A stretch of 64,000 nt of DNA, from NCBI RefSeq assembly GCF_007197575.1, contig NZ_CP041616.1, positions 3,286,001 to 3,350,000 on the forward strand, given 5' to 3'. Below the pieces are notes generated by a model, which was not told where the DNA came from, searched no databases, and was given only the letters and a program-made list of their open reading frames with translations. Every line of letters begins with the position of its first letter. Within the stretch, counting starts at the first letter, position 1. Shown here one piece after another: positions 17,310-26,655 of the stretch. The stretch comes from Ornithinimicrobium ciconiae. GTDB lineage: Bacteria > Actinomycetota > Actinomycetes > Actinomycetales > Dermatophilaceae. The position numbers were made by a program, and so were the translations under genes.

Positions 17310-18430
17310 CCTGGCAGATCACCCGGGAGGACCTGGCCGACCTCGCGCGGGGCGCGACACTGCTCGGCACCGGCGGCGGGGGCGACCCCTACATCGGCAA
17401 GATGCTCGTAGAGCGGGTGCTGGGCGACGGCTCGATCACTGTCCTGGACCCCGACGAACTGGCCGACGATCTCTTCGTCATCCCCACGGCACAGATGGGT
17501 GCTCCCACAGTCATGGTGGAGAAGATCCCGGCCGGCACCGAGCCCACCCTAGCCCTGCGCATACTGGAGGAGCACCTGGACCGTCGGGCCGACGCGACGA
17601 TGCCGATCGAGTGCGGCGGCATCAACTCGATGATCCCGCTGATCGTGGCCGCGGAGACCGGCCTGCCGGTCGTGGACGCCGACGGCATGGGCCGCGCCTT
17701 CCCCGAGCTGTCCATGGAGACCTTCGCCGTCTACGGCGTGCACGGCTCCCCTCTCGCCCTGGCCGGCGAGCGCGGCGAGCGCGTCATCATCGACACCGGC
17801 GACGACGACCGGCAGATGGAGTGGCTGGCCCGCGCCGTCACCATCCGCCTCGGCGGCGTCGGCCACATAGCGGAGTACGCCATGACCGGCGCCGACGTCC
17901 GGCGCACCGCGGTGCCCCGGACCCTGTCGATGGCGCTGGCCCTGGGCCGGGCCATCCGAGAGGCGCGCGAGGAGCACCGGTCCCCGTTCGAGGCGATCCA
18001 GGACACGCTGGCCAGCACGCTCTACTGCCACGTGCGCACGCTCTTCGAGGGCAAGGTCGTCGACGTCGACCGACGCACGACCGAGGGCTTCGCCAAGGGC
18101 GTCGCCCGCATCGCCCCCGTCGGCGGCGGCGATGAGCAGCTGGAGATCCGGTTCCAGAACGAGAACCTGATCGCCCTGCGCAACGGCGAGCTGGTGGCCA
18201 TCGTCCCGGACCTGATCTGTGTCACCGAGAGCGAGTCGGCCGAGCCGATCACCACCGAGGGCCTGCGCTACGGCCAGCGGGTGCGGGTGCTGGGCATCTC
18301 CACCCCCGACCTGATGCGCACCCCCGACGCGCTGGCAGCCTTCGGCCCGACCGCCTTCGGACTGACCGAGGAGTTCGTGCCCGTGGAGGACCTCGTGCCG
18401 GCACCGGAGATCGCGACCAACGCGAACTAG
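17306..18430 (+). CDS. DUF917 / S-methyl-thiohydantoin desulfurase family protein, copy 2
   Basis: This 374-residue protein overlaps the previous gene by the ATGA stop/start, so the two are translationally coupled. It repeats the family marks: LARGATLLGTGGGGDPYIG, QMGAPTVMVEKIP, IECGGINSMIPLIVAAETG, LPVVDADGMGRAFPELSM, and AEPITTEGLRYGQRVRV at the end. Of the three copies this one and copy 1 keep the most conserved residues. Function is inferred from the family only. Confidence 0.85.
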   Translation: MTWQITREDLADLARGATLLGTGGGGDPYIGKMLVERVLGDGSITVLDPDELADDLFVIPTAQMGAPTVMVEKIPAGTEPTLALRILEEHLDRRADATMPIECGGINSMIPLIVAAETGLPVVDADGMGRAFPELSMETFAVYGVHGSPLALAGERGERVIIDTGDDDRQMEWLARAVTIRLGGVGHIAEYAMTGADVRRTAVPRTLSMALALGRAIREAREEHRSPFEAIQDTLASTLYCHVRTLFEGKVVDVDRRTTEGFAKGVARIAPVGGGDEQLEIRFQNENLIALRNGELVAIVPDLICVTESESAEPITTEGLRYGQRVRVLGISTPDLMRTPDALAAFGPTAFGLTEEFVPVEDLVPAPEIATNAN

Positions 18431-18439
18431 TCTGGCGGG

Positions 18440-19480
18440 GTGCCCCTGCTCCTGGACCGAGCCGACCTGCCCGCCCTGGCGCTGGGCGGAGCCGTGCTCG
18501 GATCCGGAGGAGGCGGCTCTCCCCACGTGGGACTGATCATGGCGCAGCGAGGCACGTCCTGGCCGGTGACCGTCCACGACGTGACGGAGCTGGACCCGGC
18601 GACCCCGTGCATCGCGGTCAGCTATGTCGGCTCGACCCTGCTGCTGGAGGAACGGCTGCCCGACGAGGCGTCGTTCGCCGAGGCGATCGCCGCCGTGGGG
18701 CGCTGGTTGGGCTCGCCAGCCACCGCGGTGTGCACCCTGGAGGCGGCCGGCCTCAACGCCCTCACCGCGCTGCACCTGGCCGACACCCACCAGGTGGTCG
18801 ACGCCGACTGCATGGGCCGCGCCCTGCCCGGCCTGGACCAGCTGTCGCTGCTCATCGACCAGGTGCCGGGCCTCGTGGCGTGCGTCCCGACCGGCTCCGG
18901 CGGCGTGGCTCTCCTGCACGGCGCCCGCCCTTCGGACGTCGAGCGGGTGCTGCGCTCCGCCCTGGAGTCGCACGGCGGCTGGGCCGGCCTGGTCATCGGC
19001 GGCTTCACCGTGGGCGACCTGGCCACCCACGCCATCAGGGGCAGCACGGCCCGCGCGCTGACGCTGGGGCGCTCTCTCACCGCAGCCGTCGACCGGGGCC
19101 CGGCCGCGCTGGCTGCAGAGTTGGGGGGCCGGCTGCTGGGAGTGGGTCGCGTGATGGAGGTGCGGCAGGAGCCGCGCCGGGCCGACGTGACCTCAGCGCA
19201 GCTGCGCACGTCTGACGGCGACGTGCTGCGCCTGGTGTCCCGGTCGGAGCACATCGCTGCCCTGCTCAACGGCGAGGTGGTCGCCACTTCTCCGACGCTG
19301 GTGGTCACCCTCGACGCGACGACCCGCGCACCGCTGCAGGTGCACGAGTGCACCCTGGCGCGGGACCTCATTGTGCTGACCTTGCCCGCGTCGCCCTGGT
19401 GGTGGCAGGACGCGCGGCGGGCTGCCGTCGCCGGTCCCGCCCACTGGGGTCTGGAGGGCCTGTCCGCATGGCGCCTATGA
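18440..19480 (+). CDS. DUF917-like protein, divergent copy 3
   Basis: This 346-residue protein starts with GTG 9 bases after copy 2. It is the most divergent of the three. LALGGAVLGSGGGGSPHVG, VSYVGSTLLLEERLP and HQVVDADCMGRALPGLDQ still align with the family core, but the MGAPTVMVEK segment has changed to VGSTLLLEERL and the acidic EC/EIGG stretch to LEAAGLN. Such loss suggests a noncatalytic or regulatory partner of copies 1 and 2 (inference). Its stop overlaps the start of the PucR gene. Confidence 0.75.
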   Translation: MPLLLDRADLPALALGGAVLGSGGGGSPHVGLIMAQRGTSWPVTVHDVTELDPATPCIAVSYVGSTLLLEERLPDEASFAEAIAAVGRWLGSPATAVCTLEAAGLNALTALHLADTHQVVDADCMGRALPGLDQLSLLIDQVPGLVACVPTGSGGVALLHGARPSDVERVLRSALESHGGWAGLVIGGFTVGDLATHAIRGSTARALTLGRSLTAAVDRGPAALAAELGGRLLGVGRVMEVRQEPRRADVTSAQLRTSDGDVLRLVSRSEHIAALLNGEVVATSPTLVVTLDATTRAPLQVHECTLARDLIVLTLPASPWWWQDARRAAVAGPAHWGLEGLSAWRL

Positions 19481-20985
19481 GCCAGCCAGGGCTGAGCCTC
19501 ACCAGCCTCCAAGAGCACCCTGGCACGGGCGGCCTGGTCGTGCTGGCAGGAGGAGAGCGCAGTTGGTCCACCACCGTGGTCGAGAGCCGCGAGGGGGACC
19601 TCCCCGCTCAGGTCGACCAGGCCCTGGCGATCCTGCTCTCCCCGATGCCGACCGCGTCCTGGCAGGTCGATGCCCTGTTGCGGCGCGTGCGGGACCGGGG
19701 CTTCACCGGTCTGATCGTGTCCGGCGCCCTCACCACCTCGATCGAGCCCTTGGCCCGCACCCTTGACCTCGTGGTGCTGCTGGCCCAGCAGCCCATCCGC
19801 ACTGCCCGAGCCGCCTGGGAGCTGGTCGAGGCACCCAACGTGCTGGCACTGTCGGTGGTGCGCAGGGTCGCCCAGTCCATCGAGTACCAGGCCGTCGGCA
19901 TGGAGGACCTCCTGCACAACGTGGCGGCCAACGTGGGTCACGGCATCGCACTCGTGGGCACTGACGGGGTGCTGAGCACGGCCGGGGAGCCGCTCCCAGA
20001 GTCGCTGCTGACCAGCATGACGTTCAGCGCTTGGCTCGACGTGGCCGTCACCGGGGACGGGTTCGCGGCGTCCGTGCCGGTGCAGAGCCGCAGCCGCACG
20101 GACCTGCGGATCGTGCTGCACAGCCGGGACACCGGTAGGGCCCAGCGCACCGCGCTGTCCACCGCCGTGGAGATGGTCATGCCGATGGTCGCGGCACGCC
20201 TGCTGGTGGACGAGGTCGAGGCCGTCAGCGAGGTGTCCCGTTCCTCGGGCCTGCTCGGTGACTTCCTCGAGGCAGGAGGTGCCGCAGACGCCGAGACCGA
20301 GCGCCGGATGCGCGCCCGGGGTTGGCGGACCAGCGGCCACCACATCGGGTTCCGCGTGCTCGGCCGAGGCCGTCTCGACCCGTTCGAACTCCTGCAGGTG
20401 GTCAACGCCCACCTGGCCACCATTCCACTGGACTCCCGCGCGACCACCCGCGGCGGCGGCGTCACCGGCTGGGTCAGCTTCACCGACGCGCCCACACCCC
20501 ACCAGGTCTCCCGAGTCGCCCAGGACCTGCTCGAGTTGCACCAGGCGGCCCTGGCCAGCTTCCGCGTCGCCACCGGTGTCGGGTCGGTCCAGCAGGGGCC
20601 GCTCGGGCTGACCGTCACCCTCGGCGAAGCGCGAGATGCCGCCCGGCTGGCCAGTGACCGTGAACGGGCCGGCTGGTTCGTGCACGTTGATCGTCTCGGC
20701 CTCGGCCAGCTGCTCCTGGCCGGAACCACCGGTGACACCCTCGCTCGGGCGGCCAGCTCGCTGCTGTCACCGCTGAGTGAGCACGAGCGCGAGACGCTGG
20801 CCGTCTATCTGGACGAGGAGTCCTCCATCGTCGCGACGGGCCACCGGCTCGGTCTGCACCGCAACACCGTGACCACGCGGATGCGCCGGATCCAGACCCT
20901 GCTCGGAGCCGACCTGAAAGACCCCGAGACCCGCCTGGCATTGCAGCTCGCCACCCGAGCCGTGGAGCGACATGGTGTGGACTGA
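19477..20985 (+). CDS. PucR family transcriptional regulator
   Basis: The 502-residue protein has the PucR layout: a purine-catabolism sensor domain in the first 130 residues (LTSLQEHPGTGGLVVLAG, RDRGFTGLIVSG), a GGDEF-like middle, and the C-terminal helix-turn-helix ETLAVYLDEESSIVATGHRL-GLHRNTVTTRMRRIQ. The start is the ATG at 19477 that overlaps the previous stop as ATGA; an ATG 9 bases earlier is possible. PucR regulators control nitrogen-heterocycle breakdown such as allantoin and purines, which fits the hydantoin-type operon it closes. It probably senses the pathway substrate and acts on its own operon. Confidence 0.88.
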   Translation: MSQPGLSLTSLQEHPGTGGLVVLAGGERSWSTTVVESREGDLPAQVDQALAILLSPMPTASWQVDALLRRVRDRGFTGLIVSGALTTSIEPLARTLDLVVLLAQQPIRTARAAWELVEAPNVLALSVVRRVAQSIEYQAVGMEDLLHNVAANVGHGIALVGTDGVLSTAGEPLPESLLTSMTFSAWLDVAVTGDGFAASVPVQSRSRTDLRIVLHSRDTGRAQRTALSTAVEMVMPMVAARLLVDEVEAVSEVSRSSGLLGDFLEAGGAADAETERRMRARGWRTSGHHIGFRVLGRGRLDPFELLQVVNAHLATIPLDSRATTRGGGVTGWVSFTDAPTPHQVSRVAQDLLELHQAALASFRVATGVGSVQQGPLGLTVTLGEARDAARLASDRERAGWFVHVDRLGLGQLLLAGTTGDTLARAASSLLSPLSEHERETLAVYLDEESSIVATGHRLGLHRNTVTTRMRRIQTLLGADLKDPETRLALQLATRAVERHGVD

Positions 20986-21030
20986 CCGGCTCTGTTGACA
21001 ACCTGCTGACACCCATGACCGAGGCCGAAA

Positions 21031-23389
21031 ATGACCCCATCGCAGGACGGTGACCCAAAGGTGGACCACACCGCAAAGGACCGCTTGGCGCAACTGCTCG
21101 CCGGCAGCGCGGCGACCACATCCGACAGTGCCACGGTGCAGATCCCGGCTTTGGTGCTCGACCTCCGGGTGGATGGCGTCGGCGAGTTCCACCTACCGGT
21201 CCGCCCGGTAGACATCAAGAAGCTCGTGGCCATGGCTCGACCCGCGCGCTTCGGCAAGGGCGAGCAGACCCTGCACGACCCATCGGTGTGCGACACCTGA
21301 GAGATCACACCCGAGCAGGTCACCCTCGGAGGCGACCGCTGCGAGCCAACCTCGAAGGTGCTTTGGCGCACCTGGGTGCCGCGATCGGCATACAGCATCC
21401 GACGCGCCTGCGGGTCGAGCTGCACTCGATGCTGGTCTATGGCAAGGGCCAGTTCTTCGCCGCGCACCAGGACTCGGAGAGGCACGACGACATGGTGGCC
21501 ACGCTGGTGCTTGCGCTCCCCTCCAAGCACACCGGCGGCGAGCTCGTCGTCCACGGTCGGGATGGAGCCCAGGAGTATGCCGCGTCCCGCGAGGAGCTGT
21601 CTCTCGTGGTGTTCTATCCAGACCGCCACCACGAGGTGTTGCCGGTGCGCACCGGTCACCGGATCACGCTGACCTTCAACGTCCTGCAAGAGGGCGTCTC
21701 GGACGTCACGCTCGACGGTCCGGTGGAGCAGGCAACGGCGCTGCTGCGGGCACACTTCAGCACCGCCATCACCTCGCCATACTCCGACAAGAGCGAGACA
21801 CCCACCGCTTGGCCTTCCTGCTCGACCACGAATACAGCCGCCGCGGACTGAGCGCCGGCAAGCTCAAGGGCGAGGATGCGCGGCGGGCGGGGTTGCTGAT
21901 CGCCGCGGCCAAGGCCGCCGACTGTGAGGCCATCCTGGCCCAGACCGAGATCCAGGAGACGTGGGAGGCCGGGTTCGACTCCTATGAGAGCTGGGCTGGG
22001 GGTTATGACGACGAGGACGAGGACGACTACGACGAGCCTGACCAGGACGTCCACGACGTGACCTCGCTCCTTGACAACAGCGTCGCGTTGACCTGGTGGG
22101 CCGACCCGGGCAACACTGGCGAAGTCACCCTGCCGCTCGGCGGGGACGAGGTCGTCGCGGTCACCCCGTCCAACGACCTCACGCCCTATGCCTCCGAGTT
22201 CGAGGGGTACATGGGCAACTACGGCAACACCGTGGACCGGTGGTATCGCCGGGCCGCCCTGGTCATCTGGCCGTCGCATCAGGGCTTCGCTGTTCGCGCC
22301 GAGGCCAGCCCGGGGTGGGCGCTGGAGGCAATCCTGGCCTCGCTGGCCAAGGGTGAGCAGGAGCGGGCACGCCGCGAGGCGGACGGGCTCGCGTCGGCTT
22401 GGGGACGCACCGCGCCGGCGGCTCTGCTCACCCCCGCCCTCCTGGTGGCGGCGGGAATCGAGGACGGCGAGCGGGCGCTGGCGGTGCTGTCGCCCTTCGA
22501 CGTGCACATGCTGGATGTCGAGCACGCCGCGCAGCTCGCTGAGTTGGCCATGATCTATCCCAGCCAGTGGTGGACCGCCCTGCGCGCACAGTTGGACGGG
22601 GGTTTCCGGCTGATCCGCGAAGATCGCCGCACCTGGGTCGAGACCCACCTGCGAGCGGTATGCCGTGAGCTCGCGTCCGTCGATGGCCGCCAGGTGGTCA
22701 GCTGGCTTGGTTTGTGGATGTCCGAGTGGGCCGTGGCTGCGGTCGACTCTGCTCTGCAGGACAGGCGGGTGGCTCAGCGAGACAAGGATCTCGATCTTCT
22801 CGGCCCAGCGGTGGCGGCAGTCCTCGCTGTCGTCGACCAACAGAGGGGCACGGCAGTCGTCGGGCACCTGAAGGCGGCGGGCGACCGCGTCCTGCCGCTG
22901 CTGGTGTCGGCCGTCCGCTCGCACGAGCCTCCGTCGAACACGGCGATGCGCGCGCTCTTCACGCACCTGCACGACTTGCTCACCGAGGTCCTCGCCCGCC
23001 CCCAGCGGGAGTCGGATGACTGGTCGATCCCTTGGACCAGCACCGGTGGGGAGGACGCGGACAAACTCGCCAGATTCCTCGCCTCGGCAACACAGCGCAC
23101 TCTGGAGTGGCCGTTGGCGGCACCGCGTCGCCAGTCGGTGCACCACTGGATCGACGAGGCCACCCTGCCGGTGCGACACCTCACGCGTCGCAGGGGACGG
23201 CCCTACACACTCGTCCTGACGAAGACCGACGAACTCTTCTCCCGCGAGCAGGCCGCGCGACACCGCGCCGGGAAGAGCCGCCATAGTTCGCCGGCTTATC
23301 GAGAAAGGTGCCCACCAGGCGTGAGCATGCACCGCTCCAGAGTGAGCGTTACCGCTGGTGGGCGATGTCACGCAGGTGTCCCAGAATGA
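21031..23389 (+). pseudogene. 2OG-Fe(II) oxygenase family protein, multiply broken
   Basis: Three frames together give one large protein. Frame 1 (21031-21300) ends at a TGA where family-like sequence continues as EITPEQVTLGGD, so a tryptophan codon was probably lost. Near 21340 the protein moves to another frame: LRVELHSMLVYGKGQFFAAHQDSERHDD, the HxD iron motif of a prolyl-4-hydroxylase-type oxygenase, then GGELVVHGRDG. A second shift near 21800 leads to RLAFLLDHEYSRRGLS and a long C-terminal part of unknown role with an acidic patch (DDEDEDDYDEPDQDV). After REQAARHRA near 23265 the ending looks replaced. One stop, two shifts and a changed tail make this a real pseudogene rather than sequencing error. 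Confidence 0.8.
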
Positions 23390-23915
23390 CATCGGCGAAC
23401 TTGGGGCAGTGAGCACGCTGCAACATTTCGACCAAGTCAACGTCTTCCCGCTTGCGGCTCCAATACTGGATCTGCTTCTCCACACAACTCGCGATCAAGC
23501 TCGGTGATGACTCGTTGACGAGCACGAAGAAGTCATCCGGCGTCCACACTTCATACGGAAGTTCATCGGAACTGACGAAGTCATCCACATCGAACGTCAG
23601 CAACATGTCGGCACCGCAGGCAATTGCCGCAGCAGCAACGTGTGCGTCACCGGGATCCCGCACACTTTCGTTCGTTCCTGCGTAGTCGCGAACGCGCCCG
23701 GCTTCGAACGTGCCACAGATCTGGTCCCGAACGGCGACGATCCGACCACCATTCCACCCAGGGTGGTTCTTGCGCAGGTGATACAAGAGTTCCGCCATGA
23801 TGTCCTCGGTCCAGCACACGAGGAACGGCTCGACCTCGGGCGTGGTGTACATGAGGCCGAGCCAATCCCGCACAGTTCTCGAATAGAACACGTTGGCGTC
23901 GACCAGGACGCGCAT
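23349..23915 (-). CDS. PIN-domain ribonuclease toxin
   Basis: This 188-residue protein starts MRVLVDANVFYSRTVRDWLG, with the first PIN aspartate in VDAN, and carries the second acidic cluster in DPGDAHVAAAAIACGADMLLTFD. PIN toxins cut RNA with a metal-bound acidic pocket. I prefer ATG 23915, with GGGAGGG 9 bases upstream, over an in-frame ATG at 23933. The antitoxin stop lies 39 bases upstream, in the usual antitoxin-first order. Its last 41 bases overlap the tail of the oxygenase pseudogene on the other strand. Confidence 0.85.
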   Translation of the reverse strand: MRVLVDANVFYSRTVRDWLGLMYTTPEVEPFLVCWTEDIMAELLYHLRKNHPGWNGGRIVAVRDQICGTFEAGRVRDYAGTNESVRDPGDAHVAAAAIACGADMLLTFDVDDFVSSDELPYEVWTPDDFFVLVNESSPSLIASCVEKQIQYWSRKREDVDLVEMLQRAHCPKFADVILGHLRDIAHQR

Positions 23916-23954
23916 TACCGGTAGCCCTCCCATGCCGGGAGACTAACCGAGACG

Positions 23955-24389
23955 TCAGACGTCGCTGTCATCCATTTCCCTCAGTGCCTCAAACGCTGCC
24001 CGCTCCCGCTCACGACGGGCTTTGCGGAAAGCAAACACATCGGAAGACTTGAGCCGGTGGTGTGATCCCACCTTGTGAGCAGGAAGGTCACCGTCTCGGA
24101 TGAGCGCCATCAGAGTCGGACGAGACATGTGCAGGATCGAGGCAGCCGTTGTCGTGGTGAGCTCCTCTGGGATCGCCGAGATCGTCACAGTTCCTCCCGT
24201 GGACATGACATCGAGCACATGCTGGAGAATCCGTCCCAGCTCAGGAGGAAGCGGCTCGCGCTTCCCATCGCCACACTCGATGCTCAACGAACCCGACGGC
24301 CCCCGCAACGCAGCGACGGCGTCTTCAGCGAGAGCAGCCTCGTGCCCACTGGTCAGCACACGGTCGCCATTCAGCATGGTCGAGCTCAT
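23955..24389 (-). CDS. Excisionase-type HTH antitoxin
   Basis: This 144-residue partner of the PIN toxin has a MerR/excisionase-like helix-turn-helix (LTTTTAASILHMSRPTLMAL, then IRDGDLPAHKVGSHHRLKSS) at about 75-115, followed by a charged helix FRKARRERERAAFEALREMDD that would bind and block the toxin. The start ATG at 24389 has GGAGGTGA upstream. DNA binding by the HTH would repress the pair's own promoter, where repeated ACTTGCA boxes are seen. Confidence 0.85.
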   Translation of the reverse strand: MSSTMLNGDRVLTSGHEAALAEDAVAALRGPSGSLSIECGDGKREPLPPELGRILQHVLDVMSTGGTVTISAIPEELTTTTAASILHMSRPTLMALIRDGDLPAHKVGSHHRLKSSDVFAFRKARRERERAAFEALREMDDSDV

Positions 24390-24410
24390 GACTCGTTCAC
24401 CTCCACAGGT

Positions 24411-24457
24411 TGCTTCAGATGCAAGTGTAGAACGTCTTCACTTATATCTGCAAGTAG
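24411..24457 (-). promoter_or_regulatory. Promoter and likely operator of the PIN toxin/antitoxin pair
   Basis: On the minus strand TTGCAG (24453-24448), 18 bases, then TACACT (24429-24424) make a fair sigma-70-type promoter 35 bases before the antitoxin start. ACTTGCA occurs twice around it, once overlapping each hexamer, which suits binding by the antitoxin. Confidence 0.5.
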
Positions 24458-24528
24458 CTCTGTCCAGTGGGCCACCAACCTCAGCGGTTCGCAGCGCGGC
24501 GTCCGGTGGGTGGGCTGGTGCGCGCGGG

Positions 24529-26478
24529 TCAGACGGTGCGCTCGCTGCCGCCGTCGACGGCGACCTGCGCGCCGGTCGTGCGCGCGAAGGTCTCGTCCAC
24601 CAGGGCGCGCACGCCGCGGGCGACGTCGGCGCTGGTCACCTCGGTGCGCAGCAGGTTGCGGCGCTTGTAGTCCTCGACGGACATCCCGTAGTGCTCGGCC
24701 CGGCTGGCCAGCAGCTCCGGGGTCCACAGCCCGGTGTCGAAGACGGCGTCGGGGTGCACCAGGTTGACCCGGATCCCGTCCGGGGCCCACTCCAGCGCCG
24801 CCACCCGGCAGAGCTGGGTCAGGGCGGCCTTCGACGTCGAGTAGGCAGCGGCGCCCTTGCCGGGAGCGGGCACGTTCTTGGAGGCCACGACCGCCACGCG
24901 ACCACCGGACGGCGCGAGCCGCAGCAGTGGGTGCACGGCGGTGAACAGCGTCGCCACGGCGTCCACGTTGACCGCCATCGTCTTGCGCCACTGGTCCGCG
25001 GTCAGGTCGGCGATGTCCTGGCTCTGCGGGAAGATCCCGGCGGACACCACGACGATGTCCACGCCACCGAACCGCTCGACCGTGCCGGCGAGCGCCGTGC
25101 GGACCTGCTCCTCGTCGGTCACGTCCACCGTCAGTCCCAGCCAGGCTGGGTCGGTGAAGGTGTCCGCGGTCCCGTCCGCGAGGTCCCAGCCGGCGACCGC
25201 CGCGCCGGCGGCCATCAGCTCCTGAGCGCACGCCCGCCCGATGCCCGAGGCGGCGCCGGTCACCACGGCGACCTGGCCTTCCAGCGGCCGCGGCTTCCCG
25301 GCGCGCTGCAGTTTCAGCTGCTCCATCACCCAGTACTCCAGGTCGAAGATGTCACCGGCCGGCAGCGCCACATAGCCGCCCTGCCCCTGCGCCAGCTCGA
25401 TCGTGTCCAGCGTGTGCGAGTAGATGTCCTCGGCGATGCCCGCCTCCTTGGCGGTCCGCCCGAACGAGAGCATGCCCAGCTCGTCGTCCAGCACGATCCG
25501 CGGCGCCGGGTCCAGCATGGTGAGCTCGACACCGCGCCGGTCCTTGTGGGCAGCGAAATAGTCCCGGTATGCCGAGGCGAACCCCGCAACGTCCCTGCCC
25601 CGCAGTGGAGTGCGCTTGGTGTAGAGCACGTGGTCGGGCGTCATCGGTCCCTGCTGCGTCGACTCGCGCAGCACCGGGTCGGTGAGGAAGGCGCTGACCT
25701 GGGCGTCGGCGCGGTGCCGCGCCACCAGAGGCTTGCCGGCGGCTGCGCTGATCCGGGCGCGCAGCTCCGCGAGCGCCACGACGTCCACCGCGTCCTGCAT
25801 CGCGTGGGCCGTGCGCTCCGGCACCTCGCCGAGCAGCTCGCGGGCCTCGGCGATCATCTCCTCGTGCCGGGCCAGCGCCTCGCTGGGCGTGTCACCCACC
25901 GCGAACAGCCCGTGGTTCAGCACCACGATGCCCTCGGTCCCCTCGTGGGCCTGCTCGGCCCAGGCGGCGAAGCACGCCTCGCCCAGGTCGGGGCCGGGCA
26001 TGACGTAGTCGACGATGACGACCTTGTCGCCGTAGAGCGCTTCGGTCCTGGCCTTGCCGCCCTCGGTGTTGGTGACGGCCAGGATGGCGTCGGCGTGCGA
26101 GTGCAGCACCGCCGCGTGCGGCACCAGCGCGTGCACCAGCGTCTCGACGGACGGGTTCGGCGCGGAGGCATCGAAGGAGGCTGCACGCAACTCGTTGCCG
26201 AGCTCCACGTCGCCCATCTTCACCGGCGGCAGCAACTGGCGGAGGCGCTCGAGGCGCAGCGGAGCGAAGCCGTCACGCCCGATGGTGGCCAGGTCATGGC
26301 CGCTGCCCTTGATGAACAGCACCTCGAGCTCGTCACCGGTGACGTCGCGCCAGGTTGCCTTCACCGACGTGTTGCCGCCGCCGTGCAGCACGAGCGAGGG
26401 GTCGGCACCCAGGGCGCGGGAGGACTCCACCAGGTCGTCGAGCAGCTCCAGCGCGTGGGGACTCAGCCGGTTTTCCAT
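24529..26478 (-). CDS. Bifunctional class II aldolase / short-chain dehydrogenase
   Basis: This 649-residue fusion resembles the rhamnulose-1-phosphate aldolase/lactaldehyde dehydrogenase enzymes of actinobacteria and bacilli. The N-terminal class II aldolase half shows LVLHGGGNTSVK, zinc ligands in AVLHSHADAILA and IVVLNHGLFAVGDT. The C-terminal SDR half (about 400-649) shows VVTGAASGIGRACAQ (NAD binding), the NVDA strand, and YSTSK with the catalytic tyrosine and lysine. It would split a ketose 1-phosphate to DHAP and a small aldehyde, then reduce or oxidise the aldehyde. With MtnK- and MtnA-like genes nearby, the substrate may be methylthioribulose or deoxyribulose 1-phosphate rather than rhamnulose. 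It is divergent from the transketolase genes with shared GntR operators. ATG 26478 has AGGAG upstream. Confidence 0.85.
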   Translation of the reverse strand: MENRLSPHALELLDDLVESSRALGADPSLVLHGGGNTSVKATWRDVTGDELEVLFIKGSGHDLATIGRDGFAPLRLERLRQLLPPVKMGDVELGNELRAASFDASAPNPSVETLVHALVPHAAVLHSHADAILAVTNTEGGKARTEALYGDKVVIVDYVMPGPDLGEACFAAWAEQAHEGTEGIVVLNHGLFAVGDTPSEALARHEEMIAEARELLGEVPERTAHAMQDAVDVVALAELRARISAAAGKPLVARHRADAQVSAFLTDPVLRESTQQGPMTPDHVLYTKRTPLRGRDVAGFASAYRDYFAAHKDRRGVELTMLDPAPRIVLDDELGMLSFGRTAKEAGIAEDIYSHTLDTIELAQGQGGYVALPAGDIFDLEYWVMEQLKLQRAGKPRPLEGQVAVVTGAASGIGRACAQELMAAGAAVAGWDLADGTADTFTDPAWLGLTVDVTDEEQVRTALAGTVERFGGVDIVVVSAGIFPQSQDIADLTADQWRKTMAVNVDAVATLFTAVHPLLRLAPSGGRVAVVASKNVPAPGKGAAAYSTSKAALTQLCRVAALEWAPDGIRVNLVHPDAVFDTGLWTPELLASRAEHYGMSVEDYKRRNLLRTEVTSADVARGVRALVDETFARTTGAQVAVDGGSERTV

Positions 26479-26515
26479 CGGACAGCACTCCTACACAGGT
26501 CGTCACAGTGAGCCA

Positions 26516-26528
26516 GTTGTCTGACAAC
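26516..26528. promoter_or_regulatory. GntR operator, aldolase side
   Basis: GTTGTCTGACAAC is a perfect odd palindrome 38 bases before the aldolase start. The same core is found at 26596 and 31290, tying the divergent operons to the GntR gene at 30445-31161. Confidence 0.75.
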
Positions 26529-26595
26529 CTAGCATCGAGAACCTCCACCTGACCCCTTCCGGAGCACGACCATCACCACGTAGGCTGCGTCCGGA

Positions 26596-26608
26596 GTTGT
26601 CAGACATC
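26596..26608. promoter_or_regulatory. GntR operator, transketolase side
   Basis: GTTGTCAGACATC matches the palindrome with one mismatch and lies 48 bases before the transketolase start. With the site at 26516 it places one operator near each divergent promoter. Confidence 0.7.
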
Positions 26609-26655
26609 CCGGCCGGCCGCGCACGCGAGCGCCCGCACGTCAAGGAGTGAGTGCA

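Noticed and set aside
18622..20685. A 687-codon minus-strand frame
   Set aside because: It covers the divergent DUF917 copy and the PucR gene, both strongly supported on the plus strand.
20991..21010. TTGACAACCTGCTGACA, similar to the mtnA promoter stretch, as a fourth GntR site
   Set aside because: It lacks the GTTGT-N3-ACAAC palindrome and lies before a pseudogene, so the likeness is probably chance.
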